A DNA stretch of 64,000 bases from Eoetvoesia sp035555955. GTDB taxonomy: Bacteria; Pseudomonadota; Gammaproteobacteria; Burkholderiales; Burkholderiaceae_B. This document shows, one piece after another, positions 16,027-25,187 of this stretch. The stretch's first letter is position 1. Each line of letters starts with the position of its first letter. A program made the translations under genes and the position numbers. The notes under the pieces were generated by a model. The model was given only the letters and a program-made list of their open reading frames with translations. It was not told the DNA's origin and did not search any database. The stretch is from assembly GCF_035555955.1 (NCBI RefSeq), contig NZ_DATMGA010000055.1, forward strand, positions 21,617-85,616. The letters run 5' to 3'.

Positions 16027-17499
16027 ATGCGTGCAGATCAAATCCCGGATGGCGTTTTGCCCCAGCGGCGGGCGCTTTACTATGGCGGCGCCTGGCATGA
16101 GCCCCAGGCCGGTGTCTATGCGGACACCATCAATCCCGCCTACAACGAACCCATTGCCAAGGCGCCCGTGGCGGATGCGCGCGACGTCGACGCCGCTGTG
16201 CGGGCGGCCCAGGATGCGTTTCCGGCCTGGGCGGCAACGCCGCCGCTTCAACGGGCAAGGCTTTTGCACCAGGCCGCCGCCGTGTTGAGGGAGCATGCGC
16301 ATTCGCTGGCGCTGCTCGACTCGCTGAACAACGGCAACCCGGTTTCGATTCTCGCCAAGGATGCGGATTTCGCCGCCGACGGCATCGATTATTTCGCCGG
16401 CCTGGCGACCGAGGTCAAGGGCGAAACCCTGCCGATGGGGAACGGCAACCTCAATTATTCGGTGCGTGAACCACTGGGCGTGGTGGCGCGTATCGTCGCC
16501 TACAACCATCCGCTGATGTTCGCGGCGCTGCGCATCGCCGCGCCGCTGGCGGCGGGCAACACCGTGGTGGTCAAGTCCCCCGATCAGGCGCCGCTGTCCA
16601 TCATCCGGCTTGCCGAGCTGATCGGTTCCATCTTTCCGAAAGGCGTGGTCAATTTCCTGTGCGGCGGCCGCGAGTGCGGCGAAGCGCTGGCCGTGCACCC
16701 ATTGGTGCGCAAGATCACCCTGATCGGCGGCGTGCCGACCGGCAAGGCGGTCATGAAAAGCGCGGCCGACGGATTGAAGCCCGTGCTGCTGGAGCTGGGT
16801 GGCAAGAATGCGCTGGTGGCCTACCCGGACGCCGATATCGACCGGCTGGTCGATGGCATCGTCGGAGGCATGAATTTCACCTGGTCCGGCCAAAGCTGCG
16901 GTTCGACGAGCCGAGTCTTTCTGCACCGCGACATCCACGACCAGGTGCTGGGCCGTGTGGCGAAGGTGCTGCCCGAAAGGCACAAGCCCGGCATTCCGAC
17001 CGATCCCGCGACGACCATGGGTTCGCTGGTCAGCCGCGCGCAGCTTGAAAAAGTTCAGGGCTTCGTGAAGTCCGCCCTCGACGAGGGCGCCCGCCTGGTG
17101 TGCGGCGGCAGGCAGCCCGACGCGCCGGAGCTGAAAGACGGTTTCTTCTTCGAGCCGACGATATTCGCCGGCATGAAGCCGCATATGCGGCTGGCGCGCG
17201 AAGAGGTGTTCGGCCCGGTGCTTTCGGTGTTCAGCTGGGAAGATGAAGAGCAATTATGGAAAGACGTCAATGCCGTGGAGTTCGGCCTGACGGGCTCCAT
17301 CTGGACGCGCGACCTGGACACGGCCCATCGGGCCGCGCGGCGCATCCATACGGGCTTCGTCTGGGTGAACAACACCAGCCAGCATTTCATCGGCGCCCCG
17401 TTCGGCGGCGTCAAGCAGTCGGGCATCGGCCGCGAAGAATGCTTCGAGGAACTGCTGGAGTTCACCTACACCAAGAACGTCAACGTGAAGTTCGCCTGA
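16027..17499 (+). CDS. NAD(P)-dependent aldehyde dehydrogenase
   Basis: This ALDH-superfamily enzyme (490 residues) oxidises an aldehyde to its acid. The catalytic Cys is residue 291 in SGQSCGSTSRVF and the general-base Glu is residue 256 in LLELGGKNA; the cofactor site VVKSPDQAPLS and the C-terminal PFGGVKQSGIGREE are also present. Similarity in these motifs is to the betaine-aldehyde type. The ATG at 16027 has AAGGAAGG upstream; the frame is open further 5' but crosses the inverted repeat. It is the first gene of the operon, and the next gene starts 1 base after its stop. The physiological aldehyde is unknown. Confidence 0.95.
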   Translation: MRADQIPDGVLPQRRALYYGGAWHEPQAGVYADTINPAYNEPIAKAPVADARDVDAAVRAAQDAFPAWAATPPLQRARLLHQAAAVLREHAHSLALLDSLNNGNPVSILAKDADFAADGIDYFAGLATEVKGETLPMGNGNLNYSVREPLGVVARIVAYNHPLMFAALRIAAPLAAGNTVVVKSPDQAPLSIIRLAELIGSIFPKGVVNFLCGGRECGEALAVHPLVRKITLIGGVPTGKAVMKSAADGLKPVLLELGGKNALVAYPDADIDRLVDGIVGGMNFTWSGQSCGSTSRVFLHRDIHDQVLGRVAKVLPERHKPGIPTDPATTMGSLVSRAQLEKVQGFVKSALDEGARLVCGGRQPDAPELKDGFFFEPTIFAGMKPHMRLAREEVFGPVLSVFSWEDEEQLWKDVNAVEFGLTGSIWTRDLDTAHRAARRIHTGFVWVNNTSQHFIGAPFGGVKQSGIGREECFEELLEFTYTKNVNVKFA

Positions 17500-17500
17500 T

Positions 17501-19120
17501 ATGACGGAATACGACTACATCATCGTTGGCGCGGGATCGGCCGGCTGCACGCTGGCGTATCGCCTTGGCGCAGAGCGGGATCTGAAGATCCTGGTGCTCG
17601 AGGCGGGCGGCAAGGACCGTTCGCCCATCATCCAGCTGCCGTTGACGTGGGGTCTCATCCTGAAGCACCGCCTGTACGACTGGGGCTATGCCACCGAGCC
17701 CGAGCCGGGCATGGACAATCGGCGCATAGAATGCGCGCGCGGCAAGGTGCTGGGCGGCAGCTCGTCCATAAACGGCATGGCCTATGGGCGCGGCGCGGCG
17801 CAGGACTACGATTGCTGGGCCAACGAGCTGGGGCTGGAAGGCTGGTCGTATGCCGATGTGCTGCCGTATTTCAGGCGCAGCGAATCGTGGGCGGAAGGGG
17901 CCAGCGAACTGCGCGGCGGCAGCGGCCCCTTGACCGTCAACCGGCTGAGCTTCGAAGACCCCTTGCTGGATGCCTTCATGTCGTCGGCGCAGCAGCTTGG
18001 CTATCCGCGCAACAGCGACTACAACGCGCGCAGCCCCGTGGGTTTCGGCCCCATGCAGGTGACCATACGCAAGGGGCGCCGCTGGAGCGCCGCGTCGGCC
18101 TATCTGCGTCCCGCCGTTGCCCGGGGCAATGTGGTGGTGCGCACGGGGGTGCTGGCGAACCGGGTATTGCTGGAAAACGGACGAGCGGTGGGCGTCGAGT
18201 TTCGGGCGGCGGGCAAGATCGAGAAGGTGTTTGCCCGGCGCGAGGTCCTGCTGGCCGGCGGCGTCATCAATTCGCCGCAACTGCTGATGCTGTCGGGCAT
18301 CGGCCCGGCATCGTCGCTGGAGCGCCTGGGAATCAAGGTCCATGCGGACATTCCGGGTGTCGGCCAGAACCTGCATGACCATATTGCCTGCGACGTGCGC
18401 TGGCGGCGGCGCAAGCCCGGTCCCCTGCATCGCGCTTTGCGTCTGGATCGCATTGCCATCGACATGCTGCGCACCTGGTATTTCGGAACGGGGATATCCA
18501 GCAAAATCCCGGCCGCGGCGGTGGGCCTGGTTTGCAGCGATGCGCACCTGTCTTTGCCCGACGTGCAGATCATACTGGCTGCGGCGCCCATGACCGCCGG
18601 GCCGCATCTGGGCGCGCTCCTCAAGCCGTACGACGATGCGTATTCCATAAAGGGGGTTTTCCTGACTCCCGAGAGCCGGGGCAGCATAAGCCTGGCGAGC
18701 GCCGATCCGGCCGCCGCGCCATTGATCCGGCAGAATTTCCTGGATACGCGGAGCGACCGCGAATCCGTGCGCAGGATGATACGGATCATGCGGGAAATTG
18801 GCTCGCAGAATGCCTTTTCGCCCTTGCGCGGCGCGGAACTTGCGCCGGGCAAGGCAGCGACGACGGACGAGGATATCGATGCGTTCGTCCGCAGCACTGC
18901 GATCACCCTGCACCATCCTGTGGGCACCTGCAGGATGGGGGCGTCGCGGGATCCCATGGCGGTGCTGGACGGGAATTTGCGCGTGCGCGGCATCGAGGGC
19001 CTTCGCGTCGTGGACGGATCGGCCATGCCGAGGATAACCCGGGGGCCGACCAACGCGCCCATCATCATGATGGCGGAAAAGGCGTCCGACCATATCCTGG
19101 GGCGGATCAATCATGGATAG
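17501..19120 (+). CDS. GMC-family FAD-dependent alcohol oxidoreductase
   Basis: The 539-residue protein is a glucose-methanol-choline oxidoreductase. The dinucleotide-binding motif VGAGSAGCTLAYRL lies near residues 8-21, the GMC signature GKVLGGSSSINGMAYGRG near residues 83-100, and the catalytic His pair at 471-472 in HHPVGTCRMG; the C-terminus has the FAD-contacting GPTNAPIIMMAEKASD. Enzymes of this type oxidise primary or secondary alcohols and pass electrons to a quinone or cytochrome. Together with the preceding aldehyde dehydrogenase it forms an alcohol-to-acid pair like that in polyethylene-glycol or choline oxidation. It overlaps the next gene by 8 bases. Confidence 0.94.
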   Translation: MTEYDYIIVGAGSAGCTLAYRLGAERDLKILVLEAGGKDRSPIIQLPLTWGLILKHRLYDWGYATEPEPGMDNRRIECARGKVLGGSSSINGMAYGRGAAQDYDCWANELGLEGWSYADVLPYFRRSESWAEGASELRGGSGPLTVNRLSFEDPLLDAFMSSAQQLGYPRNSDYNARSPVGFGPMQVTIRKGRRWSAASAYLRPAVARGNVVVRTGVLANRVLLENGRAVGVEFRAAGKIEKVFARREVLLAGGVINSPQLLMLSGIGPASSLERLGIKVHADIPGVGQNLHDHIACDVRWRRRKPGPLHRALRLDRIAIDMLRTWYFGTGISSKIPAAAVGLVCSDAHLSLPDVQIILAAAPMTAGPHLGALLKPYDDAYSIKGVFLTPESRGSISLASADPAAAPLIRQNFLDTRSDRESVRRMIRIMREIGSQNAFSPLRGAELAPGKAATTDEDIDAFVRSTAITLHHPVGTCRMGASRDPMAVLDGNLRVRGIEGLRVVDGSAMPRITRGPTNAPIIMMAEKASDHILGRINHG

Positions 19121-19817
19121 CATCGAAGACCTGGTGGCGGCCAGCCACATCCTGTTCGACCAGGGCGTGCTCGACGCCTTCGGCCATGTCAGCATGCGGC
19201 ACCCGCAAAACGCGGGGCGCTTCCTGCAGTGCCGCAATATGGCGCCTGCGCTGGTTGCCGCCGACGACATTGTGCAGTTCGAACTGGACGGCACCCCCAT
19301 CGACGCGGCCGGCCGTCCGGTGTACCTGGAGCGCTTCATCCATGGCCAGATCTACCGCGCCCGCCCCGACGTGATGGCTGTCGTGCACAGCCATTCTCCT
19401 TCCGTCGTGCCGTTCAGCGTGGTCAAGACGGCGCCGTTGAGGCCGCTTTGCCACATGGCCGGATTCATCGGCAAGGGCGCCCCGGTGTTCGAGATACGCG
19501 ATGCGGGCGGGGACGGCACCAGCCTCCTGGTTACCGACAACCGTTTGGGGGAGGCGCTGGCCGAATCGCTGGGCGACGAGTCGCTGGTGCTGATGCGCGG
19601 CCATGGCGTGACCGTCGTGGCGGACACGCTTAAAAAGGCCGTCTATCGGGCCGTGTACGCCGAGATCAATGCGCGGGCCCAGATACAGGCATCCCATCTG
19701 GGCGCCATCGAGTTCCTGTCGCCCGCGGAAGCGAAGGCGGCGACGCAGCAAATCGAAACCCAGGTCGAACGAGCCTGGGACATGTGGAAGAGGAAATTTC
19801 TGGAGACCAGGCAATGA
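19113..19817 (+). CDS. Class II aldolase/adducin family protein
   Basis: The 234-residue protein belongs to the zinc-dependent class II aldolase/adducin fold (fuculose-phosphate aldolase relatives). Metal-binding His residues are visible in VVHSHSPSVVPF and MRGHGVTVV. Family members cleave or decarboxylate hydroxy-acids or sugar phosphates. It starts inside the end of the GMC gene and its stop overlaps the next start as ATGA, so it is clearly part of the operon. Its substrate is probably a product of the oxidation or HyuAB step, but nothing in the sequence identifies it. Confidence 0.92.
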   Translation: MDSIEDLVAASHILFDQGVLDAFGHVSMRHPQNAGRFLQCRNMAPALVAADDIVQFELDGTPIDAAGRPVYLERFIHGQIYRARPDVMAVVHSHSPSVVPFSVVKTAPLRPLCHMAGFIGKGAPVFEIRDAGGDGTSLLVTDNRLGEALAESLGDESLVLMRGHGVTVVADTLKKAVYRAVYAEINARAQIQASHLGAIEFLSPAEAKAATQQIETQVERAWDMWKRKFLETRQ

Positions 19818-20824
19818 AAGCAAAAAATATGATGGCGGCCATGCTGGCCGCGCTGACGGGTTCGTTTCTGATTGCTGCCGCGGCGGTGGCGGCGCCTCGA
19901 TTTACGATGAAGCTGACCACCACGACCACCAACGACGCCGGCGTGGAGTGGCTCAACACGCTCAAGAAGGGGATCGATGCGCGCTCCGGCGGGCGGATCA
20001 AGGTCGAGGTCTACCCAGCGGGCCAGCTGGGTTCGGCGCCCAGGACGATCGAGGGCGTGACGATGGGCACCGTGGAAGTCGCGCTGAACGCCTCGGGTTT
20101 CTACGAAAGTCTGGATCCGCGCTTCGGCGTGTTGTCGGCGACCGGCATCTTCGACAGCATGGAACAGGGCAACAAGGTCCTGAGCGATCCGGAAATCCGC
20201 AAGCTGCTTGCGTCCTACGGAAAGTCGAAGGGGTACGAAGTGCTGACGACGTTCATGCACACGCCGGTCGCCGTGGCGACCAACGAGCCCTTTAAAACCC
20301 TGACCGATATCCAGGGCAAGAAGCTCAGGGTTCCGGGCTCGCCGCTGTTCCTGCATATGTTCAAGGCATTGGGAGCGGCGCCGCTGTCGATGTCGCTGGG
20401 CGAAGTGCTGCCCGCCATGCAGAACAAAACGATAGACGGCGCGGTAAGCGGCAATACGATTTTCACGTCGCTGAAGTTCTACGACGTCACCAAGACGATG
20501 ACCTACTTGCCGTCCACGCACATTGCCGTGGTGGCGATCATCAATTCCCAGTTCCTGAAAACCATCGGACCGGAGCTGAGCGCCATCGTCAAGGAGGAAG
20601 CACGCAAGGCCGACGAACATATCTACACGTGGGCCGCCCAGGATGCCGACAACGCCCGCAAGGTGTGGGAGCAGCATGGCGGCAAGTCATTGACGCTCGA
20701 TGCGCCCGACGCGGCCCGGTTCGTCAAGCTTGCCCAGGAAAGCGCCGAAGCTGTATTCAGCAAGAACCCCCAGGAGAAGGCGGACTACGAAATCTTCAAG
20801 GCCGTCGCACAGAAGTATCGCTAG
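19814..20824 (+). CDS. TRAP transporter DctP-type solute-binding protein (orphan)
   Basis: The 336-residue protein has an export signal (residues 1-26, ending in AVAAP) and the DctP fold, including GIDARSGGRIKVEVYPAGQLG, the ligand-carboxylate-binding region ATNEPFKTLTDIQGKKLRVP and the segment PAMQNKTIDGAVSG. TRAP binding proteins feed a DctQ/DctM membrane pair and usually bind organic acids through a conserved Arg, here likely in KKLRVPG. No dctQ or dctM gene follows. It may use membrane partners encoded elsewhere, or act as a ligand sensor. The start at 19814 overlaps the aldolase stop. Confidence 0.92.
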   Translation: MKAKNMMAAMLAALTGSFLIAAAAVAAPRFTMKLTTTTTNDAGVEWLNTLKKGIDARSGGRIKVEVYPAGQLGSAPRTIEGVTMGTVEVALNASGFYESLDPRFGVLSATGIFDSMEQGNKVLSDPEIRKLLASYGKSKGYEVLTTFMHTPVAVATNEPFKTLTDIQGKKLRVPGSPLFLHMFKALGAAPLSMSLGEVLPAMQNKTIDGAVSGNTIFTSLKFYDVTKTMTYLPSTHIAVVAIINSQFLKTIGPELSAIVKEEARKADEHIYTWAAQDADNARKVWEQHGGKSLTLDAPDAARFVKLAQESAEAVFSKNPQEKADYEIFKAVAQKYR

Positions 20825-20875
20825 GGCCTGGATATGGCGCGGCCGGCAGGGCTCCGAACCGGGCCTCGCGTCGCG

Positions 20876-20894
20876 CCGTTACGCAATAACGGAG
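20876..20894 (+). promoter_or_regulatory. Stem-loop overlapping the hyuA-like ribosome binding site
   Basis: CCGTTA and TAACGG form a perfect 6-bp stem with loop CGCAA (20876-20892). The Shine-Dalgarno GGAG (20891-20894) begins within the 3' arm, so folding would partly cover it. This 78-base gap is the only one longer than a few bases in the operon. A role in translation control is inferred. Confidence 0.4.
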
Positions 20895-20902
20895 ACAACA
20901 TC

Positions 20903-23011
20903 ATGTATTTAGGTATCGATATCGGGGGCACGTTCACGGATCTCGTGCTCATGGACGAAGAGGGCCGCGTAAGCACGACCAAGGCGCTGACCACGCCGGG
21001 AAACCTGGAGGCAGGCTTGTTCGAGGCCATAGACTACGCGGCGCAGGGCAAGGGGCTGTCCACCGGGCAACTGCTTGCCCGCATCACGACTTTCGGTCAT
21101 GGAACGACGCAGGCGACCAACGCCCTGATCGAGCGCGATGGCGCGCTGACGGGCCTGATCACGACGAAGGGGTTTGGCGATACGCTCGCGCTGCAGCGCC
21201 TGAAAGGCTTTACGGCGGGGATACCCTCCACCCAACTGGGCTGGTACAGCCGCCGCCGGTATCCTCAACCGCTGGTGCCGCGGCATCTGGTTGAAGAGGT
21301 GACCGAGCGCGTCGACTATGCCGGAAGGGTGATTCTGCCTTTGGACGAGTCCGAGGTTCGAGCCGCCATAGCGCGCTTGCTCGAGCAAGGCGTCCAGACG
21401 TTCGCGGTGTCGCTGCTCTGGTCGTTCAGGCATCCGGCGCATGAGTTGAGAATACGCGAGCTGATCCGCGAGCAGGCTCCCGACGCCTACGTCAGCGTGT
21501 CGTGCGAGGTGGCGCCGTCCATCGGCGAATACGAGCGCACGGCAACCACGGCCATGAACAGCTATCTGGCGCTCAAGGTGGTGGCCTATCTGCGCAAGGT
21601 GGATGGCCTGTTGCGCGAGCAGGGCTTCAAGGGCAACTTCTTCGTGCTGAACAGCGCGGGCGGTGTCATGCCCGCCGACGAGGCGGCCAATCGCCCCGTC
21701 GCCCTGGTGACCAGCGGACCGACGGGCGGCGTCATGGGATCGCTGGAGCTTGCAACGGCCATGGGTCTTCGCAATGTCATCACCACCGACATGGGCGGCA
21801 CCAGCTTCGATGTGGCGCTGATCGTCGATGGCGTTCCCATTGTTTCCGTCAACCACGAGGCGGGCGGCTTTCATTTGTCTTCTCCCATGATCGACATCCG
21901 CGCCATCGGCGCCGGTGGCGGGTCGATAGCGCGAGTCGAGCAAGGGCAGCTGCGCGTCGGCCCTGAAAGCGCCAGCGCCCGGCCCGGGCCCGTTTGCTAC
22001 GGGCGCGGCGGAACCCGCGTCACGACGACCGATGCCGACGTGGTGCTGGGCATCATCGATCCCGACAATTTTCTGGGCGGACGCATGAAGCTCGACCGCC
22101 GCGCCGCCGAGGCGGCGATAGACGAACAAATCGCCAGGCCGCTGGGCCTGTCGGTGTATGAGGCCGCCGCGGGCATACGCCGCATCGTCGACGATCACAT
22201 GGCGGATACGCTGCGCGAGGTAACCGTTGGCCGGGGCCATGATCCGCGCGACTTTACCCTGTTTGCCTATGGCGGAGCCGGCCCGGTGCATTGCGCGGGC
22301 TTCGGCGCGGAACTCGGAGTGCGGCGCATCGTCGTGCCGGCCACCAGCATGGTGCACTCGGCCTACGGGGCCTTGGCCTCGGACGTCCACTACAGCTCGG
22401 AGCGCAGCGAACCCATGTCCGGCGGCGGTGCAGGCAAGGCGCCCTGGGAGGGCCTGGATGCCGGTCGCATCGAGGAAATCTTCGGCGATCTGGAAAGCGA
22501 GGCGCTCGAGGGCGTCCTGCGTTCGGGCGTGGCCAGGGACGATACCGAGGTGGCGCGCAGCGTCGCCATGCGCTATCGCCGCCAGGTACATGATCTGCTC
22601 ATTCCCTTTCCCGATGGGGAAATCGGTCCCGAGAGTGTGCGCGCGGTGGTGGAAAGATTCGAGAACGCCTACGAGGGCGCATACGGCAAAGGATCGGGAT
22701 TCCGCGACGCGGGCGTCGAGATCAGCGCTTTCCATGTCAATGTCGTGGGCCGGCTGAAAAAGCCGGATCTTGTCGCCAATTCTCCCGATCAGGCGGCCAG
22801 GCCGGCCTCGAGGGAGGTGTTCGAGCCGCGCCAGTGCGTGGCGGTGAAAGCGCTGATCTGGCAATGGCTGGATCTGCCGGTGGGCCAGGTGGTCGACGGG
22901 CCCGCCGTCATCGAGCATCCCGAAACCGCCGTTTATGTAGGCGCCGGGCAATCCGCCAGCCTGGACGCCGCCGGCAACCTTTTGATCGATATCCAGGAGA
23001 CGCAGGAATGA
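20903..23011 (+). CDS. HyuA-family (hydantoinase A / ketone carboxylase beta-like) protein
   Basis: The 702-residue protein is a HyuA/OplA-type ATPase of the ASKHA fold. The phosphate-binding motifs IGIDIGGTFTDLVL-like (residues 3-14) and TTDMGGTSFDVALI (about residue 295) are present, as is GGAGPVHCAGFG near residue 465. Family members include the N-methylhydantoinase and 5-oxoprolinase subunits and the ATP-using subunits of acetone and acetophenone carboxylases. The ATG at 20903 has GGAG 8 bases upstream. It overlaps the HyuB gene as ATGA and surely acts with it. The fused zinc domain on HyuB points toward the carboxylase branch. Confidence 0.93.
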   Translation: MYLGIDIGGTFTDLVLMDEEGRVSTTKALTTPGNLEAGLFEAIDYAAQGKGLSTGQLLARITTFGHGTTQATNALIERDGALTGLITTKGFGDTLALQRLKGFTAGIPSTQLGWYSRRRYPQPLVPRHLVEEVTERVDYAGRVILPLDESEVRAAIARLLEQGVQTFAVSLLWSFRHPAHELRIRELIREQAPDAYVSVSCEVAPSIGEYERTATTAMNSYLALKVVAYLRKVDGLLREQGFKGNFFVLNSAGGVMPADEAANRPVALVTSGPTGGVMGSLELATAMGLRNVITTDMGGTSFDVALIVDGVPIVSVNHEAGGFHLSSPMIDIRAIGAGGGSIARVEQGQLRVGPESASARPGPVCYGRGGTRVTTTDADVVLGIIDPDNFLGGRMKLDRRAAEAAIDEQIARPLGLSVYEAAAGIRRIVDDHMADTLREVTVGRGHDPRDFTLFAYGGAGPVHCAGFGAELGVRRIVVPATSMVHSAYGALASDVHYSSERSEPMSGGGAGKAPWEGLDAGRIEEIFGDLESEALEGVLRSGVARDDTEVARSVAMRYRRQVHDLLIPFPDGEIGPESVRAVVERFENAYEGAYGKGSGFRDAGVEISAFHVNVVGRLKKPDLVANSPDQAARPASREVFEPRQCVAVKALIWQWLDLPVGQVVDGPAVIEHPETAVYVGAGQSASLDAAGNLLIDIQETQE

Positions 23012-25185
23012 AAACCTCCACCACCCACAACGTCGATGCGATCAGTTTCGAGGTCATCCGCAACAAGCTGCAGGCCATCACGGAAGAGCAGGCCATTACG
23101 CTGAAGTCGGTATCGGGCTCGCCGGTCGTGACGGAAGCCACCGATTTCAACAACGGCTTGTACCTGGCCGACGGCTCCATCGTGACCATGGGGCCCCAGG
23201 TGATCTTCCATACGGGAACGATGTCCACGGTCATCAAGAGCATCATCGACGACTTCCGGCCCGAGGACATCCGGGACGGCGACATGTTCATCCTCAACGA
23301 CCCCTACAAGGGCGCCATCCACCAGCCTGACGTTTCCATCGTGGCTCCTATCTTCCACGACGGCCGGCATATAGCATGGTCCGGTTCCTGCGCGCACCAG
23401 CTCGACATGGGCGGCATGAATTTCGGCAGCTGGGGCATAGGCGCAACCGAAGTCCAGCAGGAGGCCGTGCTGATCCCCGGTGTGCGCATTGTGGAGCAAG
23501 GCGTGCTGCGCGACGACCTGTGGCGCATGATCATGGGCATGACGCGGCTGCCGCACATGCTCGGCCTGGATTTGAAGGCCATGATCGCCGCAAACAACGT
23601 GGCGGCCAAGCGCCTGGGCGAGCTGATGGATCGTTATGGGGCCGGCACCGTCGAGCAGGTCATGCACGAGGAGATCGCCAGCAGCGAACGCAGCCTGCGT
23701 GAGCGCTTGCGGTCCATCCCCGACGGGAAGTTCCGCGCGCGCGACTATATCGAGCATGACGGCCACACCAACGAGCTGTTCCAGGTCGTGCTCACCGTCA
23801 CCAAGCAGGACGATACGCTGACCTTCGATCTGGAAGGTACTTCGCCGCAGGCCGGCGGGTTCATCAACTGCACCATGTCGGGGCTGCGCGGCGCATTGTT
23901 CACCGGCCTGCTGCCCATTCTCGGGTATGACATGCGCTGGAACGACGGCGTCATGCGGCCGGTCGTCGTCAAGGCGCCGGAAGGAATCCTGTGCAATGCC
24001 ACGCGGCCCGCGCCTACCTCGTCGGGCACCATCTCGGCGGCGTGGATTGTCATGAACACGGCTGTCGCGGCGCTGTCGCGCATGGTGGCCTGCTCTCCGG
24101 ATCTCATGCGCGAAGGCCAGGCGGTAACCAAGGGCCACATGATGGTCATGACGCTCGCCGGCCAGGGGCGCGACGGCGAACCCTTCGGCACCTTCCTGCT
24201 GGATTCCACGGCGGGGGGCGGCGGGGCCTTCATCGACCACGATGGGCTGGACGGCTCCGGGGACTACGTCGTGCCGCAGCCGACCATTGCGAATGTCGAA
24301 GTCAACGAGGCTTATGGCCCTTATCTGTATTTGTACCGTTCCTTCGTGCCGGATACCGGAGGCCCGGGCGAACGGCGCGGAGGGGCCGGGGTGGGGCTGG
24401 CCGTTACGCCCTACGACACGGACAGCCTGAACGCCATGATGCTGGGACACGGCGTGGAGGTGCCCAATTCGATCGGCCTGCACGGCGGGCTGCCCGGCGC
24501 TTGCGGCAAGAACCTGCGGCGGATCGGTGGAGGCGATATCGCGGCGCTCGCCAGCCGCTATACCAGCACGGCATCGCTGCTGGCGGACGAGCGGACAGAG
24601 TCGCTGTGCGCCAAGCCGGGACGCATGCGCCTGGCGGCGGGGGACGTGCTTGCCTACACCTTCCAGGGAGGCGGCGGATACGGGGATCCGCTGCTGCGGA
24701 ACCCGGAAGCCGTGGCTGCCGATGTGAAAAGCGGCCTGGTAAGCCGCGCGGCGGCATCGCTGCGCTATGGCGTCGTATTGACGGACGACGGCGCCGTGGA
24801 TTTCCCGGCCAGTGTGCGCCAGCGCGACCAACTGCGGTCGGCCCGGATCGGTGGCAAGAAGCCGGCCCGGCCGCTGCCTTCACCCCAAACGGCGGCTCCC
24901 GTTCCCGCGGTAAGCGTCAACGGCGCCGGAAGTTTCGTCTGCCGCTGCGGCGCGGAGCTGGGGCGGATGGATGGCAACTGGAAGAAGCACGCCGCCACGC
25001 GGCGGCTGGCCGCCGCCGATATCGGCGAGCACCTGAAATTGCATGAGGAGCTGGAGATGCGCGAATTCAGCTGCCCGTCGTGCGCCACTCTGCTGGAGCT
25101 GGAGGTGGTTCGCAAAGACAGCGCTTCGCTGCATGACGTAGAACTGAAGGTATCAGAAGAAATTTTAGAACCCACGGAGACATAA
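23008..25185 (+). CDS. HyuB-family protein fused to an acetone-carboxylase-gamma-like zinc domain
   Basis: The first 560 or so residues of this 725-residue protein are a HyuB/OplB-type catalytic subunit, recognisable from DMFILNDPYKGAIHQPDVSI, SCAHQLDMGG and GGGGYGDPLLRNPE. A linker rich in Pro and Ala (about residues 600-640) leads to a C-terminal module with Cys645 and Cys647 (VCRCGAELG), a GNWKKHA segment, and Cys689 and Cys692 (EFSCPSC). This CxCG-NWK-CPxC layout matches the gamma subunit of acetone carboxylase, which is normally a separate small protein. The fusion suggests a ketone-carboxylase-like complex rather than a hydantoinase. It pairs with the overlapping HyuA gene. Confidence 0.92.
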   Translation: MKTSTTHNVDAISFEVIRNKLQAITEEQAITLKSVSGSPVVTEATDFNNGLYLADGSIVTMGPQVIFHTGTMSTVIKSIIDDFRPEDIRDGDMFILNDPYKGAIHQPDVSIVAPIFHDGRHIAWSGSCAHQLDMGGMNFGSWGIGATEVQQEAVLIPGVRIVEQGVLRDDLWRMIMGMTRLPHMLGLDLKAMIAANNVAAKRLGELMDRYGAGTVEQVMHEEIASSERSLRERLRSIPDGKFRARDYIEHDGHTNELFQVVLTVTKQDDTLTFDLEGTSPQAGGFINCTMSGLRGALFTGLLPILGYDMRWNDGVMRPVVVKAPEGILCNATRPAPTSSGTISAAWIVMNTAVAALSRMVACSPDLMREGQAVTKGHMMVMTLAGQGRDGEPFGTFLLDSTAGGGGAFIDHDGLDGSGDYVVPQPTIANVEVNEAYGPYLYLYRSFVPDTGGPGERRGGAGVGLAVTPYDTDSLNAMMLGHGVEVPNSIGLHGGLPGACGKNLRRIGGGDIAALASRYTSTASLLADERTESLCAKPGRMRLAAGDVLAYTFQGGGGYGDPLLRNPEAVAADVKSGLVSRAAASLRYGVVLTDDGAVDFPASVRQRDQLRSARIGGKKPARPLPSPQTAAPVPAVSVNGAGSFVCRCGAELGRMDGNWKKHAATRRLAAADIGEHLKLHEELEMREFSCPSCATLLELEVVRKDSASLHDVELKVSEEILEPTET

Positions 25186-25187
25186 TC

